Assembly: GCA_965243715.1 (NCBI GenBank) | Contig: CBDEVU010000017.1 | Location: forward strand, 186,001-250,000 | Direction: 5' to 3' | Length of the DNA stretch: 64,000 nt | From: UBA11606 sp965243715 | Lineage (GTDB): Bacteria > Actinomycetota > Acidimicrobiia > Acidimicrobiales > Aldehydirespiratoraceae | Shown here: positions 52,939 through 61,696 of the stretch, in pieces | Layout: each line of letters opens with the position of its first letter | How positions within the stretch are numbered: the first letter of the stretch is position 1 | Notes under the pieces: model-generated | What the model was told of the DNA's origin: nothing | Databases searched by the model: none | The model's input: the letters and a program-made list of their open reading frames with translations, nothing else | Position numbers and translations under genes: made by a program

Positions 52939-55554
52939 GTGGTTTGGAAGGCCGGAGTTGAGCAAAATCCGGCCCTTGTCTCGTCGCGAGTCATCGATCC
53001 TCTCGCTGATTGCTTGACCTGCGGCCAAGTCGTCGCGGTCGGTTTCAAATGTCGTAGTTGTGGGCAGGAGTTAGGTATCGCCGACCCGCACCCGGCAGAT
53101 CAAGTTGGCGCCGTCGGCCACGTCCGGCGAGGTCTGAGACGGATACCAGCTATCGTGCTCCGAGAGCATGGACCGACCCTGACGGTCATCGATTCACAAG
53201 GATCAACAACCAGACTCAAGGCGTCCATCTTCAGCCCTTCCGTTGCAGTTCCTAACCACGAACTCCGAACACGTTCGGGCCGTCTGCTCTCCACCATAAA
53301 TGATGCCCCCTCGGCCCCCATGGTCCGCGGGTTAGTAAAAGCGGCCCTCAACGATCTGGCATTACCCGAGGCACGCTCGCTCGCCCTCGACGCCTTCACC
53401 TTGGGCAAGACGGAGATACATGATGACCTCCAGTTTAGTAAGTATGAGCGAGTTTGGTGGCGGGCGATACAGGCTTGGCGGGGACAAGACGAAGACCGCG
53501 CTCTTTCTCTACTCCTCGAACTTCCCGACAACTTCTATGCTCCACGGGTTGCTATCTTCCTTGCCGCTTCCGACGCTGCTCTAGCCCGATTCGAGCCCAG
53601 CCGGATCCTTGCGACGTTCTCCGAGGACCTCAGACCTCGTCATCACCTCGAACTTGCACGGTTGCTTGTTCTCGGGCGCGTCGACAGTGGTTACGTCACC
53701 GACAATTTTCTCCTTTCCGAAATTACTCACCTGCGATCTTTCAAGACCAAGGACGGACCCCTCAGTGACGTCGCGACTGGACTGATCGGCGAAGGCGCGT
53801 CAAGCCGGATTCTCGGCGCGCTAAACGGGAACGCAAAGCGACTCGGCACGGACCCTCGCGTCCTCGATCACGTTCCCCACTCCGTAATCGATGATTTGAT
53901 CGACTCAGGATCTGTTCCCCGCCAATGGGCTAAACCTACGTCAAAAGGGGCGCAGCGAGAATACCTGCAAGCTCGCCTCAATATTGGTTCACTCTCAGAT
54001 GAGGACGTCAAACAACTCGGTGCCGAGTGGGAAACAGCACGTCGGTCGGTTGCCAATGGGCAGGGAGTTCCCAAGGATGCATCGGCCGAAGTCGCAGCCC
54101 ACTTCTCCCCCATCGCCGCCCTCCTAGCAGGAGAGTCAACCACCGTCGCAGAGATCTCACGCACAACCGATCTCGATCCTGTGGAACTAAAAGCGGCCTT
54201 TACGACTACCGATACTATCCCCGACGACGCCATCCTTGGCGATGCTGCACTGGCCCATCTGCTGGTGAGCAGATCCACGGTATCAACGTCAGATATTGTC
54301 CCGTCACGGCTAAGTGCCTTGCAACGTCAGTGGCTAGGGCAGGTCCTGTTGCGAAGAGCCAAATCACGGTTAATGGATTGGGAGTGGACCGATACACTCA
54401 AAGAAGGACGCCAATGCCTTCGCTTCTCTCAGTCGGAACACCAACGAGACGAGGCTCTCAATATGATGGCGGCGGCTCACCGAGAACTTGGAAATGATCA
54501 AGCCGCGCTAGCTGCCCTGACCGTAGCGTTGGAGGACGAATACACCGAAGCACTCCTCACCAACATCACCGTAGTCGCCAGTGAATTAGAACCAGAGGTA
54601 GCTGCCGACCGTCTAAGTCAACTCGTTACTGAAGCACCAAATCTGGAGGTTAAAGTAGCCGCCGCGCGGCGCGCCATCACCCTCTGGGCGATCAACGACG
54701 AACCTTGGGCCACCGCCGACAGTCTCCCCGTTTCAATGCGAGACGCCATTCGAACCGTTGTCGTTCAAGACATTCCCGAAGAGGATTTCGTAGAGTTCTT
54801 AAAACTCCTCGCCAACCGTGACGAGGAATGGTTGAGCGCCGAGGGAGCCCTTAGAGGTTCACCTCACCGCAAATCTAATGTGGCGAAGGTCTGGACGGCT
54901 AGGGCCCGAGGTACAGAGGAGTTCGTCGTCGAACTCGGCAGGGTGCTGCGAACAAACCGCGAGCCTTGGGCAGTAGAAGAGCGCGACTCGATAGTTGGCG
55001 CCGCTGTCGCGGTTCTAGCTGTGAATGACCCTCCGCTACAGGCTGCGTCCTTCGGTATGGTTCTGCTTGACAAGGACCTCCCCATAGACCTAAACGAGGC
55101 TACGGTGCTGCGGGCGTTCGTTGCTCGAGCCGTCGCTAGAAACATTGACCCGGATGAAGGAGAACCCGCAGAGAAGTTCCTCATCTGGCTAGAAACTGCC
55201 AAGAAAGACCTAGCCCACATCGACAACGAGTACAAAGCACGAGCCGAGGTAGCTATCGAAGTCGGGTACGCGGAACTCGCAATTGCCTACCTCGCCGCCC
55301 GCACCAGTCAACTAAATAACGTGGTCATGATGTCCCAAGCTATAACGGAACAGATCAGTGGTCTACGGCGCTCCCAGATCAACCGCACAGCACTCAGGGC
55401 TACGGTTGCTCCCGGTCGTAGTTTCTGTTCGGACACAAGCACACTCATAAAACGATTACTCCCGAACGTCGCTGGTGACCTCCGGCAGGCTCTGCAAGAC
55501 CTCGCAAAACGCTGTAAGTCAGTCGATGAGGCGTTGCACTATATGGCACATTAA
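52939..55554 (+). CDS. zinc-ribbon, helical-repeat protein of unknown function (first gene of Hsp70 operon)
   Basis: Large protein of 871 residues. The N-terminus carries a zinc ribbon CLTCGQVVAVGFKCRSCG (Cys25, 28, 38, 41). The rest is almost wholly helical, with TPR- or HEAT-like patterns such as QRDEALNMMAAAHRELGNDQ, ALAALTVALEDEYTEAL and EVAIEVGYAELAIAYLAART. No enzyme motif is seen. I chose the GTG at 52939 because AAAGGA lies just upstream; a GTG at 52906 is also open. The stop overlaps an ATG as TAATG and GGAGG for the GrpE-like gene follows at once, so the genes are tightly coupled. A scaffold, sensor or client role is inferred only from this linkage. Confidence 0.7.
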   Translation: MVWKAGVEQNPALVSSRVIDPLADCLTCGQVVAVGFKCRSCGQELGIADPHPADQVGAVGHVRRGLRRIPAIVLREHGPTLTVIDSQGSTTRLKASIFSPSVAVPNHELRTRSGRLLSTINDAPSAPMVRGLVKAALNDLALPEARSLALDAFTLGKTEIHDDLQFSKYERVWWRAIQAWRGQDEDRALSLLLELPDNFYAPRVAIFLAASDAALARFEPSRILATFSEDLRPRHHLELARLLVLGRVDSGYVTDNFLLSEITHLRSFKTKDGPLSDVATGLIGEGASSRILGALNGNAKRLGTDPRVLDHVPHSVIDDLIDSGSVPRQWAKPTSKGAQREYLQARLNIGSLSDEDVKQLGAEWETARRSVANGQGVPKDASAEVAAHFSPIAALLAGESTTVAEISRTTDLDPVELKAAFTTTDTIPDDAILGDAALAHLLVSRSTVSTSDIVPSRLSALQRQWLGQVLLRRAKSRLMDWEWTDTLKEGRQCLRFSQSEHQRDEALNMMAAAHRELGNDQAALAALTVALEDEYTEALLTNITVVASELEPEVAADRLSQLVTEAPNLEVKVAAARRAITLWAINDEPWATADSLPVSMRDAIRTVVVQDIPEEDFVEFLKLLANRDEEWLSAEGALRGSPHRKSNVAKVWTARARGTEEFVVELGRVLRTNREPWAVEERDSIVGAAVAVLAVNDPPLQAASFGMVLLDKDLPIDLNEATVLRAFVARAVARNIDPDEGEPAEKFLIWLETAKKDLAHIDNEYKARAEVAIEVGYAELAIAYLAARTSQLNNVVMMSQAITEQISGLRRSQINRTALRATVAPGRSFCSDTSTLIKRLLPNVAGDLRQALQDLAKRCKSVDEALHYMAH

Positions 55555-55565
55555 TGGAGGCATCC

Positions 55566-56096
55566 ATGTTCAACCGCCCACTCTTACAGAAAATCCGAAG
55601 AATCACCAAAAAATTAGGTACATCCGTGAAAATGATTAACCGACCGCGCTTGCGTCAAATCCAAAACGATATCAATAAACTAGGTAACCTGTTAAATAGG
55701 ATCGACGCGGCTCTCGTAATTCGCGACCCAGGGAACGCTCGGTCCGCTGACGCCTACGACGGACTTCGTAAGATGATTGTCGCGGGCGGTAAAGGGCGCC
55801 GAGATCATCTTCATAACCTAGTGGACCTCGCTCAAGCCCTCGAACGGGGTGCTACGCTAGAGACTATCCGAGAACGAACCGAAGAGTGGTGTGATAAAGC
55901 GGGTATTATACGCCACGAGTCGCCTGAACCCGCTGACTACTTTATAATTGTCGAAGGTGAAGGCTCAGTGATCGAAGTTGTCACGCCCGCATGGATAGAC
56001 AAAGACACTTCAACATTGATTCGCAAGGGCACGACTCGTCGAGTTCCCAATCCTGATCCCAACACTGATTCGACTGAAGTCGAGGAGGAAACATGA
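55566..56096 (+). CDS. GrpE-like small protein of the Hsp70 operon
   Basis: Protein of 176 residues. A basic helical N-terminus (RPLLQKIRRITKKLG, RLRQIQNDINKLGNLLNRID) is followed by a helical middle and a compact beta-rich end (DYFIIVEGEGSVIEVVTPAW). The order of coiled helix then small beta domain, and the position just before two Hsp70 genes, suggest a nucleotide exchange factor like GrpE, but the sequence is too divergent to be sure. GGAGG stands 5 nt before the ATG at 55566. The stop overlaps the first Hsp70 start as ATGA. Confidence 0.55.
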   Translation: MFNRPLLQKIRRITKKLGTSVKMINRPRLRQIQNDINKLGNLLNRIDAALVIRDPGNARSADAYDGLRKMIVAGGKGRRDHLHNLVDLAQALERGATLETIRERTEEWCDKAGIIRHESPEPADYFIIVEGEGSVIEVVTPAWIDKDTSTLIRKGTTRRVPNPDPNTDSTEVEEET

Positions 56097-57805
56097 CAAG
56101 CATTGGTATCGATTTCGGTACAACAAACTCGGTAGTGGCCAAATGGTCATCCGAAGGAGCAGAGGCTCTGGCAATCGACGACCCTCTCAACGAATGGACA
56201 ACCCTCGGCTTCGATAAAGTAATGCCATCGGTCTTCGCGAAATCGCCGGAGGGTGAAGCCCTTTTCGGTTGGGCGGCCAAAGGATGCAGCACCGGTCGGT
56301 TCGAGGCGGTGAAACGACTATTCGCGACCCAACAGGACTCGATAGTTGATGACTATGGCGATACGTTCGCGGTCGAAGAAGTAGCCACCATGCTATTTGC
56401 CGAACTCAAAGCCGCTACCGTTCGTCAAGGCGTCGCCGCTACTCAAGCGGTCGTCACCGTTCCGGCTAACTCGCGTGGCCTCGCTCGGCACCGTACAAAA
56501 ATCTGCGCGAGTATGGCTGGATTCCAGGTACTAGCCCTCATCAACGAACCAACCGCGGCGGCGATGGCGTATGCGGCAAAAAACCCCGGTGATCAACAGA
56601 TCCTAGTGTTCGACTGGGGCGGTGGCACACTCGATGTCACCATCCTTCAGTCTGTTTCCGGTGTCTTCATGGAGCAGGCCTCCATGGGCCTTCCCACCAC
56701 AGGAGGTCTGGACTTTGACTCAAGGCTCCGCAAACTCATCTTGAAAACCGTTCCAGATCGGAGCTTCTGGACTAATAATGACCTCCGCCAGTTCGACCTT
56801 GACGTCGAACTAGCTAAAATCAATTTATCCGAACGAGATTCCACGATAGTCCAGTTACCGGGTGGCGATAACCGAAAGATCACTCGCGGAATGTTTGAGG
56901 ATAGCATCGACGGTTTGATCAAGAAGGCGAGGCATCCAATCGAGCAATGCTTGAGAGATGTCGGCGCGGATTCCGGTTCGATCGACTCGGTTATCATGGT
57001 CGGAGGAACCACCAAAATTCCGGCCATACGAAAGTTCGTTAGAGATTTGTTAAACTTGGATCCACAAGACGGCGTTGATCCCATGACGGCGGTGGGTGAA
57101 GGCGCCGCGATTGCTGCAGCAATCCTAACCGGCGAACTCGAGGACAACGACTTCTACGTTGCTACCGAACACGCCCTCGGAACTATTGCCACCTCCGGCC
57201 ATAACCGGCTACCAGAGTTCAGCGTTCTGATACCACGGAACCACAAACTACCGGCAGAGAAGACTAACACTTACGGACCTTCACGCCCTGAGCAGGAAGT
57301 TGTAATCATACCTGTCATCGAAGGGGACCCCGAAAAAGGCATTAACCATCCCGACAACGTGATCCTAAAAGAGTGGGAGTTACCATTACCTGGTCAACCA
57401 GGAGACCCGGACCGATCTCTCGAGGTCACCTACAATTACGACGTAAATGGAATCCTAGATGTTAAAGTCGTCGATGTCGCAAGCGGCGGAATCATGTTGG
57501 AGGACGATGTTTCCTATGGCATCTCCACTGACAAACGTGAAATGATACGGATTTCTCGGCAGGCTCAGAACATCGTCGGCGAAGGACGTGTGCCCGATAA
57601 GAGAGCCACTCCAACGATTACTGATCCCAAGTCGGTTCTTCTACTTCAGCAGGCCCACGTAAAGGTCATCCCGTTTCTCGACGGAGACGAAGCGGATGAG
57701 ATCCGAGAAGCGGCCCACCAGCTAGAAAATGCCACAGAAAAGGAAACCGACGGGGCACAGAGCCACTTGGAGACCTTACTCTCAGCCTACACATACCTAT
57801 TCTGA
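56093..57805 (+). CDS. Hsp70-family chaperone, paralogue A
   Basis: DnaK-like ATPase of 570 residues. The nucleotide-binding domain is complete: IGIDFGTTNSVVAKW (phosphate loop 1), EAVKRLFATQ with Lys74, INEPTAAAMAYA with Glu152, FDWGGGTLDVTI with Asp174 and Thr179, and MVGGTTKIPAIR. The peptide-binding beta domain is recognisable (FSVLIPRNHKLPAEKT, VTYNYDVNGILDVKVVD). The helical lid is much shorter than in DnaK and the EEVD-like tail is absent; the protein ends SAYTYLF. It is not the housekeeping DnaK by context. SD GAGGAGG; start overlaps the GrpE-like stop by 4 nt. Confidence 0.88.
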   Translation: MTSIGIDFGTTNSVVAKWSSEGAEALAIDDPLNEWTTLGFDKVMPSVFAKSPEGEALFGWAAKGCSTGRFEAVKRLFATQQDSIVDDYGDTFAVEEVATMLFAELKAATVRQGVAATQAVVTVPANSRGLARHRTKICASMAGFQVLALINEPTAAAMAYAAKNPGDQQILVFDWGGGTLDVTILQSVSGVFMEQASMGLPTTGGLDFDSRLRKLILKTVPDRSFWTNNDLRQFDLDVELAKINLSERDSTIVQLPGGDNRKITRGMFEDSIDGLIKKARHPIEQCLRDVGADSGSIDSVIMVGGTTKIPAIRKFVRDLLNLDPQDGVDPMTAVGEGAAIAAAILTGELEDNDFYVATEHALGTIATSGHNRLPEFSVLIPRNHKLPAEKTNTYGPSRPEQEVVIIPVIEGDPEKGINHPDNVILKEWELPLPGQPGDPDRSLEVTYNYDVNGILDVKVVDVASGGIMLEDDVSYGISTDKREMIRISRQAQNIVGEGRVPDKRATPTITDPKSVLLLQQAHVKVIPFLDGDEADEIREAAHQLENATEKETDGAQSHLETLLSAYTYLF

Positions 57806-57832
57806 TATGGCCGTAGTAGTCGAGGAGAAAAT

Positions 57833-59545
57833 ATGACAAGCATTGGTATCGACTTCGGCACAACGAACTCGGTAGTGGCCACTTGGTCACCCAAAGGGGC
57901 CGAGGCGCTGGCAATCGACGACCCTCTCAACGAATGGGCCACCCTCGGATTCGATCGCGTCATGCCTTCGGTTTTCGCGAGATCGCCGGATGGTAAGGCC
58001 CTTTTCGGTTGGGCGGCCAAAGGCTGCAACTACAGTCGATTCGAGGCAGTGAAACGACTTTTTGCGACCCAACAGGACTCAATCATCGACGACTCGGGCA
58101 ATACATTTTCGGTCGAAGAAGTGGCCACCATGCTGTTTGCTGAACTCAAGGCCGCTACCGCTCGTCAGGGAGTCGACGCTACTAAGGCGGTCGTCACCAT
58201 TCCGGCGAATTCACACGGCCTCGCTAGGTATAGAACGAAACTCTGCGCGGGTATGGCTGGTTTAGATGTGCAGGCCCTTATCAATGAACCAACCGCGGCC
58301 GCTATGGCGTATGCATCGAAAAAGCCCGGTGATCAACAACTCCTAGTGTTCGACTGGGGCGGCGGCACGCTCGACGTCACTATTCTTCGGACTGTTTCAG
58401 GCGTCTTTCTAGAGCAGGCCTCCATGGGTCTTCCCACCAAGGGAGGCCTGGACTTTGATTCGAGACTGCGCGAAGTCATCTTGAAAACCGTGCCCGATCG
58501 AAGCTTCTGGACGAACGTTGACCGGTGGCAGTTCGATCTCGACGTTGAACTGGCGAAGATCAATTTGTCCGAACGCAAGTTTACTATAGTTCAGCTACCG
58601 GGTGGAGATAATCGAAAAATCGCCCGGGAAATGTTCGAGGATAGTATCGAGACTTTGATCAGTGAAGCGAGGCATCCCATCGAGCAGTGTTTGAGCGATG
58701 TCGGCGCGGGATTCGGTTCGATTGACTCCGTGGTCATGGTTGGGGGCACTTCGAAGATTCCGGCGGTACGACGGTTCGTTACGGAGTTGCTACAACTAGA
58801 GCCAGAAGTCGACGTTGATCCCATGACGGCGGTCGGTGAAGGCGCAGCTATCGCCGCGGCAATCCTCAGCGGCGATCTTAAGAACAACAAGTTCGCTGTC
58901 TCTACTGAGCATGCGCTCGGGACTATTGCTGTCTCCCAGCAAAGCCAGACACCGGAGTTCAGCGTTCTGATACCGAGGAACCACAGACTGCCAGCTAAGG
59001 AGACCGAAACATATTCACCGGTCCACGCTGAGCAGAAGGCTGTAGTTATCGACGTCATCGAAGGGGATCCCGAAAAAGGCGTTGATCACCCCGACAACAT
59101 AATCTTGAAAGAGTGGACGGTACCACTGCCCGGTCAACCAGGAGATCCGGACCGATCTTTCGAGGTCACCTACAATTACGACCTAGATGGAATCCTGCAT
59201 GTACTCGTTACCGATTCCGCGACCGATGTTATTATGCTGGAAGATGTCGTTTCCTACCGCATCGCCAATAACAAATTTGAACTGGTTCGGATTGCTCGGA
59301 GGGCGAATAGGGTCGTCGCCGACCGCGAAATGCCCGACAACGTCTCCACCTCAACAACAACTGATCCCGAGTCGGTACTTCTACTTCAGCGAGCTAAAGT
59401 TAAAGTCATCCCGTTTCTCGACGGAGACGAAGCGAGGGAGATCCGAGAAGCAGTCCGCCGGTTAGAAAATGCCGCCGACAGTGACCGCCACGAGGCAATG
59501 ACCCGGTTGGAAACCTTGCTCGCGCCCTACATCTTTCTCTTCTGA
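57833..59545 (+). CDS. Hsp70-family chaperone, paralogue B
   Basis: Tandem duplicate of paralogue A with the same length of 570 residues and roughly four in five residues identical by eye. All ATPase motifs are kept (IGIDFGTTNSVVATW, FEAVKRLFATQ, INEPTAAAMAYA, FDWGGGTLDVTI, MVGGTSKIPAVR). Differences cluster in the peptide-binding and C-terminal parts (for example DLDGILHVLVTDSATDVIM versus DVNGILDVKVVDVASGGIM), which suggests different clients or a heteromeric pair. The upstream ribosome site gaggag repeats that of copy A. It is followed after 1 nt by the J-like gene. Confidence 0.88.
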   Translation: MTSIGIDFGTTNSVVATWSPKGAEALAIDDPLNEWATLGFDRVMPSVFARSPDGKALFGWAAKGCNYSRFEAVKRLFATQQDSIIDDSGNTFSVEEVATMLFAELKAATARQGVDATKAVVTIPANSHGLARYRTKLCAGMAGLDVQALINEPTAAAMAYASKKPGDQQLLVFDWGGGTLDVTILRTVSGVFLEQASMGLPTKGGLDFDSRLREVILKTVPDRSFWTNVDRWQFDLDVELAKINLSERKFTIVQLPGGDNRKIAREMFEDSIETLISEARHPIEQCLSDVGAGFGSIDSVVMVGGTSKIPAVRRFVTELLQLEPEVDVDPMTAVGEGAAIAAAILSGDLKNNKFAVSTEHALGTIAVSQQSQTPEFSVLIPRNHRLPAKETETYSPVHAEQKAVVIDVIEGDPEKGVDHPDNIILKEWTVPLPGQPGDPDRSFEVTYNYDLDGILHVLVTDSATDVIMLEDVVSYRIANNKFELVRIARRANRVVADREMPDNVSTSTTTDPESVLLLQRAKVKVIPFLDGDEAREIREAVRRLENAADSDRHEAMTRLETLLAPYIFLF

Positions 59546-59546
59546 C

Positions 59547-59945
59547 ATGATTGAACGTCGCAATCCTTATCTGATTCTTGGCCTCGACTTCGCCGCGAGT
59601 CCCAAAGAGGCATCGATCGCCTTTGCTAAGACGACTAAACGGATTCGTCGCGGTAATACGCCGTTCACGATGGAGGACGTGACGTGGGCGTTACACCAAA
59701 TCGAACAAGCGTCCACGGACCCACTTATTAACCTCAACGTCTACCGGGTGCCCGCCGACCCGACCGTATTTAGAGCGCCAACCGCGCTCGGTGCAGTAAC
59801 CGGGCCCCCCATGAACCTCGATCGTCAGTCCCCCACCGACCCAACGGTACTCACCCAACTACGGGCGAAAGCTCTCACCGACGAGCTATCTGGCCCGCTT
59901 CTCGCTCAGGCTCTGGGGCCCTTTGTCGATGCGCCAGAACCCTAA
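59547..59945 (+). CDS. J-domain-like small protein without HPD motif
   Basis: Protein of 132 residues. The start RRNPYLILGLDFAASPKEAS followed by IAFAKTTKRIRRG matches helices I and II of a J domain, and FTMEDVTWALHQIEQ could be helix III. The HPD tripeptide that triggers Hsp70 ATPase is absent. The C-terminal half is Pro/Thr-rich with a helical end (LSGPLLAQALGPFVDAP). It begins 1 nt after paralogue B and closes the operon. A J-like partner role is inferred. Confidence 0.6.
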   Translation: MIERRNPYLILGLDFAASPKEASIAFAKTTKRIRRGNTPFTMEDVTWALHQIEQASTDPLINLNVYRVPADPTVFRAPTALGAVTGPPMNLDRQSPTDPTVLTQLRAKALTDELSGPLLAQALGPFVDAPEP

Positions 59946-60002
59946 ACTGCTGCGAACTTCTGAGTCGTGCATGTCCTACTCATCGCGGCGGCCATAAAAC
60001 GT

Positions 60003-61289
60003 TCAGGCCAGCAGCGCACGGCATTGCTTGCTCCGCTCAGTGACGAGCGCCACAAGTCGGGCCGGTAACTCGTTTGAGGTTTCGCTAATAACGCATTCGC
60101 GGGCCGCTTGGTCGATGGCTTCCGGCGTGCGTTCGGCCAAGTCGCTTACCCTTGCCAGAAGCCGGTCTCGGTCGAGTTTGAGTTCGTCGGCGGCGTGCTC
60201 CCACGCGCGACGGCGATCAATGCGACGGAGCTTGTAGTCGTCACCGATTTTCATAGCCATCTTTACCTTGAACCCGTTGGTGTCGTCGTAGGGGAGAATC
60301 GAAGCAATGTCGTACAGGGGAGCCAAACGGATCTGAGTCCCCGCCAACAAAAAACTGTAGTTCTTCGCGTGGGCGTCGGTTCCCGCAATTATCCAGTTGA
60401 AGGCGAGAGCGTCAACGAACCGCCAAACATCGGTCTCGGCGTCGGAGCCACGGACTGTCGATCGGATGAGTTCCACGATCTGGCGGGTACTCGGCCCGCC
60501 ATCAGCTTGATACTTGCGGACGGGAGACACCGACATCGCCTGACATAGATCCTCTTGGTGGACACGGCTCAACCCTTGGTCACCGGCGATGCGATCGAAG
60601 CGTTCAACGACGATGACGCTCTCGTCTTCGAATGTCTCAATTCTCGTCCTTGCTGCGGGAAGGCCCAGAACTCGCGCCGTGGCAAGGCACAAATGCTCAT
60701 TGAGATCTTGACCCTCGAATCCCGAAATCGCCGGTTTGAGAATGTGAGTGGTGGGAACCGTTCCCGTCGGTGCGCCCCAACGACCGTCGGCGTAGTGCAG
60801 TGCGGTCTTGGCTTGGGCTCCACCGAGGCTGAACTGGCCGGTGAACCCGGGACCGAGCCAACTGGTCGAATCGGTTCGCAGGGTCCGCAGACGTAACGCG
60901 ATATCGGACTCGGTGAGCCACGTAATCTCCCCGATTCGGTTGAGGAGATTGTCGACCTCGTCGGCGGCGCAAAACTGCACTGCACCAGCGCAGTCATAGC
61001 CGACCTGAGTTCCGAGCAGCGGAAAGGGAGACGCGACCGAGACCCCAAACTCGCGACCCCACCTACTGAGAACGTCGGCGTTGTCGGGCAGCAACCCCCA
61101 CAGCCACGGGGTAAGGCGAGCGTCGCTGTACCCTTCTTGTGTTGGAGGCATCGAAACCGACAACGCCGTCGCCGCCGGATCGTCCCGGTAGCCTTGATCA
61201 TAGCGGATACCCAGAGCACCACTTGCTAACCGTTGCACGGTTCCGATCGACTGGCCGTCCAAAATGACGCTCAACTCGTCCGACGCCAT
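60003..61289 (-). CDS. hipA: HipA-family kinase toxin
   Basis: Serine/threonine kinase of 428 residues of the type that inactivates an aminoacyl-tRNA synthetase and induces growth arrest. It has the N-terminal small domain (MASDELSVILDGQSIGTVQR), the ATP loop GQFSLGGAQAKTAL, Lys185 in THILKP, the catalytic loop NWIIAGTDAHAKNYS with Asp305 and metal-binding Asp327 in APLYDIASILPYD. All key residues are present. The start overlaps the antitoxin stop as TAATG. It converges with the Hsp70 operon. Confidence 0.93.
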   Translation of the reverse strand: MASDELSVILDGQSIGTVQRLASGALGIRYDQGYRDDPAATALSVSMPPTQEGYSDARLTPWLWGLLPDNADVLSRWGREFGVSVASPFPLLGTQVGYDCAGAVQFCAADEVDNLLNRIGEITWLTESDIALRLRTLRTDSTSWLGPGFTGQFSLGGAQAKTALHYADGRWGAPTGTVPTTHILKPAISGFEGQDLNEHLCLATARVLGLPAARTRIETFEDESVIVVERFDRIAGDQGLSRVHQEDLCQAMSVSPVRKYQADGGPSTRQIVELIRSTVRGSDAETDVWRFVDALAFNWIIAGTDAHAKNYSFLLAGTQIRLAPLYDIASILPYDDTNGFKVKMAMKIGDDYKLRRIDRRRAWEHAADELKLDRDRLLARVSDLAERTPEAIDQAARECVISETSNELPARLVALVTERSKQCRALLA

Positions 61290-61555
61290 TAGGACCTCTC
61301 ACCCAGGATCTGACCAAGGTCGATACGCCCTACGGCGAGGTCCGGATGAGGAACGAAGATCACCTCGAGATCGAGAGCGCTCACCACCAACAAGGCACGG
61401 CCTAGTTCGACGGTGCGTTTACCGTTCTCGAGTTCGGACAGCCAGGATCGCCCTACTCCTGCCAGCGCGGCCAGTTCAACCTGGGACAGTCCTCGCTCTT
61501 TGCGGGCTTGGCGAACCGCCGCCCCGAACTCTTTGCTAGTCTGAATTGGCCTCAT
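61289..61555 (-). CDS. hipB: HipB-family antitoxin (XRE HTH)
   Basis: DNA-binding antitoxin of 88 residues. The helix-turn-helix is GLSQVELAALAGVGRSWLSE followed by LENGKRTVELG. It neutralises HipA and represses its own operon. Two 18-bp palindromic sites lie just upstream. The short C-terminal tail (DLGQILGERS) may contact the toxin. Confidence 0.92.
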   Translation of the reverse strand: MRPIQTSKEFGAAVRQARKERGLSQVELAALAGVGRSWLSELENGKRTVELGRALLVVSALDLEVIFVPHPDLAVGRIDLGQILGERS

Positions 61556-61578
61556 CGCCTTCTCTTTAACCTAAGCTA

Positions 61579-61623
61579 TGTCTCCGTACGAGGACAATAT
61601 ATCATTGTTGCCGTTCGGGGACA
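61579..61623. promoter_or_regulatory. two HipB-type operator palindromes
   Basis: TGTCTCCGTACGAGGACA (61579-61596) is an imperfect 18-bp palindrome centred on CGTACG. TGTTGCCGTTCGGGGACA (61606-61623) is a second, weaker copy 27 bp away. They lie 24-68 bp upstream of the hipB start and before the divergent GntR gene, suiting autorepression by HipB. Confidence 0.65.
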
Positions 61624-61696
61624 ATGATTCCGAGAACGTAGAAGCCAATCAAGCCCCTCGACTCCGGTTGGTATTACGTAGTAAGGTGGAACGGCC

